From assembly GCF_964266745.1 (NCBI RefSeq), contig NZ_CAXWGX010000028.1, positions 62,001 to 126,000 on the forward strand: 64,000 nucleotides of DNA, read 5' to 3'. Shown here in pieces: positions 57,988 to 64,000 of the stretch. A program made the translations under genes and the position numbers. Positions within the stretch are counted from its first letter, which is position 1. Every line of letters starts with the position of its first letter. The notes below the pieces were generated by a model. That model was not told the origin of the DNA. It made no database searches and saw only the letters and a list, made by a program, of their open reading frames with translations. The DNA is from Propionicimonas sp020161015. Its GTDB lineage: Bacteria; Actinomycetota; Actinomycetes; Propionibacteriales; Propionibacteriaceae.

Positions 57988-58605
57988 GTGTCTGAGAGCA
58001 AGATTGCGGCGGTGTCCCGCACCGAATTCGGCAAGGGTGCGGCGCGCCGCACCCGTCGTGCGGGCCTGGTGCCCGCCGTCCTGTACGGCCACGGCACCGA
58101 TCCGGTCCACCTGTCGCTGCCCGGGCACGACGTTCAGCTCGCGCTGCGCGTGGCCAACGCTGTCCTCGAGATCTCGATCGACGGCGGCAAGAGCCAGCTG
58201 GCGCTCGCCAAGCAGGTGCAGAAGAACCCGATCAAGGGCGACATCGAGCACCTCGACCTGGTCATCGTCCGCAAGGGCGAGAAGGTCACCGTCGAGGTCG
58301 CGCTCGTCGTCGTCGGCGACCACCCGAGCGACCGCATGGTGATGATGGACCAGCAGACCATCGCCCTCGAGGTGGAGGCCACCCACATCCCGACCTCGGT
58401 CGAGATCGACGTCACCGGCCTGGAGATCGGCGACACCGTGACCGCGAAGGACCTGAAGCTCCCGGCCGGCGCCGTGTTCCCGGGCGAGCCGGACGACCTG
58501 ATGCTGTCCGTCGCCGCCACCCCGAGCCAGGCCGCTCTCGACGCAGAGCTGGCCGCAGCCTCCGGTGAGGGCACCGAGGAGACGGAAGCGGCCGAGGAGG
58601 CCTGA
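57988..58605 (+). CDS. rplY: 50S ribosomal protein L25 (general stress protein Ctc type)
   Basis: 205 residues, the long Ctc/TL5 form that binds 5S rRNA with its N-terminal beta-barrel and carries a C-terminal domain. GAARRTRRAGLVPAVLYGHGTDP and QVQKNPIKGDIEHLDLV are typical. The Glu/Ala-rich tail is unstructured. GTG start with GAGGAGCAGG upstream; 8 bp before pth. Confidence 0.95.
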   Translation: MSESKIAAVSRTEFGKGAARRTRRAGLVPAVLYGHGTDPVHLSLPGHDVQLALRVANAVLEISIDGGKSQLALAKQVQKNPIKGDIEHLDLVIVRKGEKVTVEVALVVVGDHPSDRMVMMDQQTIALEVEATHIPTSVEIDVTGLEIGDTVTAKDLKLPAGAVFPGEPDDLMLSVAATPSQAALDAELAAASGEGTEETEAAEEA

Positions 58606-58613
58606 CCGCCCGC

Positions 58614-59213
58614 ATGTCTACCTGGCTGTTGGTCGGGCTCGGGAATCCGGGCCCGACCTACGCGTCTCACCGCCACAACGTCGGCTACCGGGTGGTCGAC
58701 GAGCTCGCCCGGCGGGCGGGCGTGCGGTTCACCGGGGCGGCGCAGCTCCGGGCAGAGGTCGCGCAGACCCGCCTGACCGCGTCCGGCATGGGCGGGGTGG
58801 GCGCCGAGGCGGAGAAGGTCGTGCTGCTGAAGTCGCGCACCTACATGAACGAGTCCGGCGCCGCCGTGGGCAAGGCGCTCGGCTACTACCGGATCCCGCC
58901 GGAGAACCTCGTCGTCGTGCACGACGAGCTCGACCTGGACTTCGGCCGGCTGCGGCTGAAGTTCGGCGGCGGCGACAACGGCCACAACGGGCTGAAGTCG
59001 ATCCGCCGCAGCATCGGGACGGGGGAGTTCTTCCGCGCCCGCTTCGGAGTGGGACGCCCGCAGGGCAGGCAGGACCCGGCCGATTACGTGCTCAGCCCGT
59101 TCCCCGCGTCCCTCGCCGAGGACCTCGCCGTCGAGGTCGACCGTTGCGCGGACGCGGTGGAGGCCCTGCTCACCGTGGGCCTGGACGCGGCGCAGGGTCG
59201 CTTCAACTCCTGA
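58614..59213 (+). CDS. pth: Peptidyl-tRNA hydrolase
   Basis: 199 residues. LLVGLGNPGPTYASHRHNVGYRVVDELA holds the substrate Asn and catalytic His; TYMNESGAAV and VVHDELDLDFG complete the active site; FGGGDNGHNGLKSI is also diagnostic. Recycles peptidyl-tRNA. No clear ribosome site; probably coupled to rplY. Confidence 0.96.
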   Translation: MSTWLLVGLGNPGPTYASHRHNVGYRVVDELARRAGVRFTGAAQLRAEVAQTRLTASGMGGVGAEAEKVVLLKSRTYMNESGAAVGKALGYYRIPPENLVVVHDELDLDFGRLRLKFGGGDNGHNGLKSIRRSIGTGEFFRARFGVGRPQGRQDPADYVLSPFPASLAEDLAVEVDRCADAVEALLTVGLDAAQGRFNS

Positions 59214-59606
59214 ACCCGCTGCCCGATCGGCATTCCGGACCGTTTTGGCGTTGACGCCTTAACTGCAGTTCAACAAAGCTCCGCACGTCTTGATCAGGGT
59301 TGGGCCCGCGGACGTGCCGACGCTGGTCGCCGTGCCGCCCGTGCGCCCAGCAATCCGCCTTTGACCAGGACTTTCACTCCTTCGACTGCCGCGCGGCACG
59401 CGTGCCGGCTGCTCGTCGGGCGGCCGTGCGACCCTCAGTCACCCTTTGGGGGACATTTCACAAAATGTCCCCCAAAGGGTGACTGAATTGAGGAGAAATA
59501 TCGCGACTCCGTCCCCTATTGTTTCGGCAGGGTCAGCCGGGAGAGGGGTCTTGGCGGTTGGCCCTGTGGTCGTACGCGCACCAGGGGGCCCCGCCGAAAG
59601 CAGACG
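59214..59606. other. Non-coding gap, lower GC
   Basis: 393 bp between pth and the surface-protein gene, with GC below the surroundings. It holds AACTGCAGTT (59261-59270) just after a TTGACG and a 24-bp perfect hairpin at 59435-59486. No ORF or RNA gene is convincing. Confidence 0.7.
59435..59486. repeat. 24-bp perfect inverted repeat with CACA loop
   Basis: Left arm begins TCAGTCACCCTTTGGGGG and ends ACATTT; right arm is its exact reverse complement, with a 4-nt loop at 59459-59462. Possibly a terminator for rplY-pth or a mobile palindrome. Confidence 0.95.
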
Positions 59607-62600
59607 ATGGCCACTTCTGGACGCGCCACGGCAGGGCTCTCCGCCCGCGCCGCCCGCCGCTCCCTGTCCGCCGCGCTCAGCCTGATGCTCGCCGCCGGCG
59701 GTCTCGCGCTCGGCCCGGCGGCGCTGACGCCGGCGTCCGCGGCGGACGGCGACTTCACCTGTGGCGCCAACGTCATCTACGGCACGTACTCCAGCAACGG
59801 CACCACGACGAACCTGTACCGGATCGACGCGGGCACGGGGGCCAGCACGACGGTGGGCAGTTTCCCCGCGTCGGTGAACGCGCTGGCGATCGCCAGGAAC
59901 GGCAACGCCGCGTACGCGATCACCAACCCCGCGACCGCCGCCGGCCAGGCGTCGCTCTACAAGTACGGGACCGCCGGGGTGTTCAAGACCCTCACCGGGC
60001 TCACCCCCTCGGCCGGCATCCCCGGCGGCAGCTTCAACCCGGTGACGGGCGACTACTGGTTCTCGGCGGTGTCGGCGCCCACCGGTGACAACACCAAGCG
60101 GGTGTTCAGCTTCTACAAGGTCGACGTCTCCTCTGCGGCGTCGACGGTGAACTTCGCGAGCCCGACCCTCACCTACACCGCGTCCACCGGGAACGCGAGC
60201 GTGGGCACGGACTTCGTGTTCGACAGCAGGGGCCGGATGTACCTGGTGGTCTCGACCGACAGCACCGCCTACGACAACCAGCTGCTGACCTTCACCGCGG
60301 CGCAGGTGGCCGCGGGCGGCAGCCAGACCCCCGTCCGCATGGTGTACCTCGATGCGGGCAGCGCCACCACGACCTTCCCCGGCGTCGCGTTCGGCTCCAG
60401 CGGCCACCTCTACACCCAGGGCGGAACCCGGCTCTACAAGTCGAATCCGACCACGGGCGACGCGATCAGCACCTCCACCACGTCGGTGGGCTTCACCGAT
60501 CTCGGATCGTGCGCCAACCCGACGATCGTGGACGCCGTGCGCAAGCGGGTGGTCGACCGCGAGAACCCCACGGACCGGTTCACCCTGAGCCTGTCCGGCG
60601 GCAGCTTCAGCGCGCCCGTCACCGCCGTGGCCGCGACCCCGGCCACCGGCCTCCAGAACGAGCAGGTGTCCGCCGCGGTGGTGCTGCCGAACACGACCTA
60701 CACCATCGCAGAGACGGCCGCCAACGGTGCGGACCTCGGCAACTACGTCTCCACGTGGTCCTGTGTCGACGAGGCGGACGACTCCGTCATCGCCTCCGGC
60801 ACGGGAACCACCGGGACGTTCACGACGCCCGACACGGTGGCCACCGGCCAGGGAGCCACGCTGGCCTGCACCTTCACCAACGAGGTGAAGAACCCGAGGA
60901 TCGAGATCACCAAGAACGCCTCCGGCAGCCCCACCCGGGCCGGGGACACCATCAGCTACTCCTTCACCGTCACCAACACGGGCAACCGGCCGCTGGCCGG
61001 CATCGCCGTCACCGACCCCCTGCTGGGGTCGACGCCGATCACCTGCGCCGCCACGTCGCTGGCGCCGGGCGCCTCCACCACCTGCGCCCCGGCGAGCGCG
61101 TACACCGTCCTGCAGTCGGACGTCGAGACCGGCTCGGTCGCGAACACGGCGTCGGTCGCCGCCACGCCGCCCAGCGGCGAGGGTGCGGCGGGGTCGGTCA
61201 CCGACACCGACACCAGGACGGTCACGATCCCGCGCACGCCGATGCTGAAGATCGTCAAGGCCGCCGGCGGCAGCCCGTACGTCGCCGGTGACACCATCGC
61301 CTACACCTTCACCGTCACCAACACCGGCAACGTCGTCGTGACCGGTGTCGGTGTCGACGACCCGAAGCTCTCCGGCGTCACCTGCAGCCCCACCACGCTC
61401 ACCCCCGGCGCCAGCGCGTCCTGCACCGCGGACGCCTACACCGTGACGGCCGCGGACGTGGTCGCGGGCACGGTCGACAACACCGCGGCCCCGACCGGGG
61501 GCAGCGTCGCCGGGACGCCGGCGGTCGACCCGTCCTCGACCCCGTCCGTCTCCGTGGAGCTGGGCACCCTGCCCGTCGCCGTGCCGGACGCCGGCACCAC
61601 GCCGCAGAACGTGACCATCGATGTGGCACCGCTGGGCAATGACACGCCCGGCAGCACCGGCGGCGGCAGCGCCGGCACGCTCGACGCCACCTCCGTGGTG
61701 TTCACCTCCGCGGACGCGACCGACGGCGGCCGGACGCTCGTCGTGGCCGGCCAGGGCACCTACACCGCGAACCCCACCACCGGCGTGGTCACCTTCGACC
61801 CCGAGCCGGCCTTCACCGGGGCGGCGACGCCGGTCACCTACCGGGTCACCGACTCCCTGGGCCATTCCGCCACCTCGACCATCGCGATCACCGTCACCCC
61901 CGTGACTCCGGACGCGAAGGACGATGCCGCCGCCACGCCGTACCTGACCCCGGTCACCGTCGGACTGCTCGACAACGACACCGCCGGCGCGTCCTCCGCG
62001 CCGCTGGTGCCCGGCAGCGTTGTCCTCACCTCGCCGTCGGCGACCGACGGCGGTCGCAGCCTGGTCGTCCCCGGAGAGGGCACCTACACGATCGACCCGG
62101 CCACCGGCGCAGCGACCTTCACCCCGGCCGCCGGCTTCGCCGGGCCGGCCACCCCTGTGGGCTACCGCCTCGCCGACGCCAACGGCAGCACCGACACCGC
62201 CACGCTGACCGTGACGGTGAACGCCCCGCCGGCCCCGGCGGCCGCGCCGGACACCGCGACCACCCTCCAGAACGTGGACGTCCAGCTGGACCCCCTCGCC
62301 AACGACACCGCGAACGGCGGGGCGACGCTCGTCCCCTCGAGCGCGGTGTTCACCGCGCCGTCCGCGACCAACGGTGGCCGGACGCTGCTGGTGCCGGGTG
62401 AGGGCACCTACACGATCGACCCCTCCACCGGCCTGGTGACCTTCGACCCGGCGGCGTCCTTCAGCGGCCCCGCGACCCCCGTCGCCTACCGCGTGTCGGA
62501 CGACCTCGGCCGGTCAGCGGCCTCGACGATCGCGATCACCGTCACGGCGGTGCACCCCGCGGCGACCGACGACGCGGCGCTGACGCCGTACCTCACGCCC

Positions 62601-64000
62601 GTCGACCTCTTCCCGCTCGACAACGACGCGGCGGGCGACCCGTCCGCCCCGCTCGATCCGGCGAGCCTGGTGTTCATCTCCTCGGCCGCGACCGACGGCG
62701 GCAGGACCCTCGTGGTCGCCGGTGAGGGCACCTGGACCGCCGCGGCCGACGCCACGGTCACCTTCACGCCGGTCGCGGGCTTCTCCGGGCCCGCGACGCC
62801 GGTGACCTACCGGGTCGGCGACGCCAACGGCAGCACCGCGTCCGCGTCGCTGGCCGTGACGGTCGGCACGCCGCCCACCGCGACGCCCGACGCGGGCACC
62901 ACGCCGCAGAACGTCCCGGTCACGCTCGACCCGCTCACCAACGACGGCGCCGGCTCCGGCGGTCCGGTCTCCGGCACGCTGGTGGCGAGCTCCGTGGTGC
63001 TCACCTCGCCCGCCGCGACCGACGGCGGCCGGACCCTCGTCGTGCCCGGCGAGGGCACCTGGACCGTCGGCCTGCTCACCGGCCTGGTGACCTTCACGCC
63101 GGAGCCGGGCTTCACCGGCACGGTGACCGCTGTCGGGTACCGGGTGGCCGACAGCTTCGGCAACACCGCCTCCTCGACGCTGACCATCACGGTCACGCCC
63201 GTCACCCCGGCCGCGTCGGACGACGCCGGCCACACCCCGTTCCGGACGCCGGTGACCATCGACGTCGCCGGCAACGACACCGCGGGCGCGCCCTCGGCGC
63301 CGCTCGTTCCGGGCAGCGTCGTGCTGGACTCGCCGTCGGCGACCGACGGCGGCAGGACCCTCGTGGTCGCCGGTGAGGGCGCCTGGACGGTGAACGCCGA
63401 CGGCAGCATCACCTTCACCCCGGAGGACGGCTTCTCCGGGCCGGCGACGCCGGTGGGCTACCGCGTCGCCGACGCCAACGGGACGACGGCGGCCGCCAGC
63501 CTGGCCGTCACCGTGGGCCAGCCGCCCGTGGCCAACCCCGACCTCGGCTCGACGCCGCAGGACGTGACCGTCGACGTGGGTCTGCTCGACAACGACACCC
63601 CGGGTACCGACGGTGCCGGCCATCCCGGCACGCTCACCGCGTCGAGCGTGGTGTTCACCGCCGCTGCGGCGACCGACGCCGGCCGCACCCTCGTGGTGCC
63701 CGGCGAGGGCACCTACCGCATCGACCCGGCCACCGGGACGGCGACCTTCGACCCCGAGCCTGCCTTCACCGGCACGACCACGCCCGTGGCGTACCGCGTG
63801 ACCGACGGCTTCGGCCACGCGGCCGACTCGACGCTCACCATCACCGTTGCGGCGATCACCCCGGCTGCGGAGGATGACACCGCCCGGACGCCGTACGCCA
63901 CGCCCGTCACCACGCCGGTGCTGGCCAACGACATGGCAGGCGCGACCTCGGCGCCGCTGGTGCCGGGCACCGTCGTGATCACCACCCCCGGTGCCACCGA
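59607..64000 (+). CDS. Giant secreted surface protein with CshA-type repeats (3' end outside window)
   Basis: Open for 1,464 codons to the window end. Signal peptide with TPASA-AD cleavage near residue 45. Residues about 50-300: beta-propeller-like domain (IYGTYSSNGTTTNLYRID, FNPVTGDYW). About 315-425: prealbumin-like domain with NTTYTIAETA. About 429-535 and 545-650: two DUF7507/DUF11-type modules (AGDTISYSFTVTNTGN and AGDTIAYTFTVTNTGN). From about 656: CshA-type fibril repeats of 107-111 residues (LDNDT, DGGRTLVVPGEGTY, VTFTPEPGFTG, YRVTDSFGH), seven complete and one cut. Likely a cell-surface adhesin; an LPXTG-type or other anchor would be beyond the window. No ribosome site is obvious before ATG 59607. 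Confidence 0.88.
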   Translation, partial: MATSGRATAGLSARAARRSLSAALSLMLAAGGLALGPAALTPASAADGDFTCGANVIYGTYSSNGTTTNLYRIDAGTGASTTVGSFPASVNALAIARNGNAAYAITNPATAAGQASLYKYGTAGVFKTLTGLTPSAGIPGGSFNPVTGDYWFSAVSAPTGDNTKRVFSFYKVDVSSAASTVNFASPTLTYTASTGNASVGTDFVFDSRGRMYLVVSTDSTAYDNQLLTFTAAQVAAGGSQTPVRMVYLDAGSATTTFPGVAFGSSGHLYTQGGTRLYKSNPTTGDAISTSTTSVGFTDLGSCANPTIVDAVRKRVVDRENPTDRFTLSLSGGSFSAPVTAVAATPATGLQNEQVSAAVVLPNTTYTIAETAANGADLGNYVSTWSCVDEADDSVIASGTGTTGTFTTPDTVATGQGATLACTFTNEVKNPRIEITKNASGSPTRAGDTISYSFTVTNTGNRPLAGIAVTDPLLGSTPITCAATSLAPGASTTCAPASAYTVLQSDVETGSVANTASVAATPPSGEGAAGSVTDTDTRTVTIPRTPMLKIVKAAGGSPYVAGDTIAYTFTVTNTGNVVVTGVGVDDPKLSGVTCSPTTLTPGASASCTADAYTVTAADVVAGTVDNTAAPTGGSVAGTPAVDPSSTPSVSVELGTLPVAVPDAGTTPQNVTIDVAPLGNDTPGSTGGGSAGTLDATSVVFTSADATDGGRTLVVAGQGTYTANPTTGVVTFDPEPAFTGAATPVTYRVTDSLGHSATSTIAITVTPVTPDAKDDAAATPYLTPVTVGLLDNDTAGASSAPLVPGSVVLTSPSATDGGRSLVVPGEGTYTIDPATGAATFTPAAGFAGPATPVGYRLADANGSTDTATLTVTVNAPPAPAAAPDTATTLQNVDVQLDPLANDTANGGATLVPSSAVFTAPSATNGGRTLLVPGEGTYTIDPSTGLVTFDPAASFSGPATPVAYRVSDDLGRSAASTIAITVTAVHPAATDDAALTPYLTPVDLFPLDNDAAGDPSAPLDPASLVFISSAATDGGRTLVVAGEGTWTAAADATVTFTPVAGFSGPATPVTYRVGDANGSTASASLAVTVGTPPTATPDAGTTPQNVPVTLDPLTNDGAGSGGPVSGTLVASSVVLTSPAATDGGRTLVVPGEGTWTVGLLTGLVTFTPEPGFTGTVTAVGYRVADSFGNTASSTLTITVTPVTPAASDDAGHTPFRTPVTIDVAGNDTAGAPSAPLVPGSVVLDSPSATDGGRTLVVAGEGAWTVNADGSITFTPEDGFSGPATPVGYRVADANGTTAAASLAVTVGQPPVANPDLGSTPQDVTVDVGLLDNDTPGTDGAGHPGTLTASSVVFTAAAATDAGRTLVVPGEGTYRIDPATGTATFDPEPAFTGTTTPVAYRVTDGFGHAADSTLTITVAAITPAAEDDTARTPYATPVTTPVLANDMAGATSAPLVPGTVVITTPGAT

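Noticed and set aside
59439..61865. Minus-strand open frame of 808 codons opposite the surface protein
   Set aside because: Gly/Arg-rich composition typical of antisense frames; the plus-strand frame has a signal peptide and recognisable repeats.

Overview
The window is about 72% GC, almost fully coding, and rich in GTG starts, 4-bp ATGA/GTGA gene overlaps and leaderless genes (a TANNNT box exactly 6 nt before ATG or GTG). This points to a high-GC actinomycete. The mixed anaerobic-type cobalamin pathway, class I fructose-bisphosphate aldolase and general gene set suggest a Propionibacteriaceae-like organism, but that placement is inference only.

1-17.6 kb is a corrinoid (vitamin B12) cluster. 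On the minus strand, behind a cobalamin riboswitch, lie cobI, cobM, cbiE, a cbiG-cobJ fusion, a cbiX-sirC fusion and cobH, nearly all with 4-bp overlaps. Divergent from it are cbiB and cobK. A second minus-strand operon is cobO, a cobB-cobC fusion and cobF. Then cbiT, and a second cobalamin riboswitch ahead of the cobalt transporter cbiMNQO, then cobQ (minus) and cobT (plus). cobA and a second stand-alone sirC follow at 19.7-20.9 kb. Together they cover uroporphyrinogen III to adenosylcobyrate, aminopropanol phosphate synthesis and alpha-ribazole phosphate synthesis. cbiD, cobU and cobS are not in the window.

17.6-35.8 kb is mixed: tRNA-Ala(CGC), 2,2-dialkylglycine decarboxylase, a GyrI-like protein, a peptide-type ABC transporter plus amidohydrolase preceded by a cysteine-rich leaderless leader ORF, a TetR regulator with two tandem operators, a secreted CAP protein with a proline-rich partner, HIT protein, cold-shock protein, lipid kinase, aldolase and two unknown genes, one carrying six NG-WDG-QWVP repeats.

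35.8-42 kb is a fatty-acid locus: MaoC-type hydratase, two-domain FabG4-type reductase, thiolase, and divergently TetR plus acyl-CoA oxidase/dehydrogenase. 42-47.8 kb holds AzlCD, a flavin-reductase-like protein, a uracil/xanthine permease and a protein O-mannosyltransferase.

47.8-59.2 kb is the conserved actinobacterial housekeeping block rsmI-tatD-rsmA-ispE ... tRNA-Gln ... glmU-prs-rplY-pth. It is interrupted by a minisatellite-like repeat region, an MFS transporter with a LacI-type operator, a TetR gene and a lipoprotein serpin.

59.2-64 kb starts with a 24-bp perfect hairpin. It is followed by the first 1,464 codons of a very large secreted surface protein made of CshA-type repeats, which runs off the window end.
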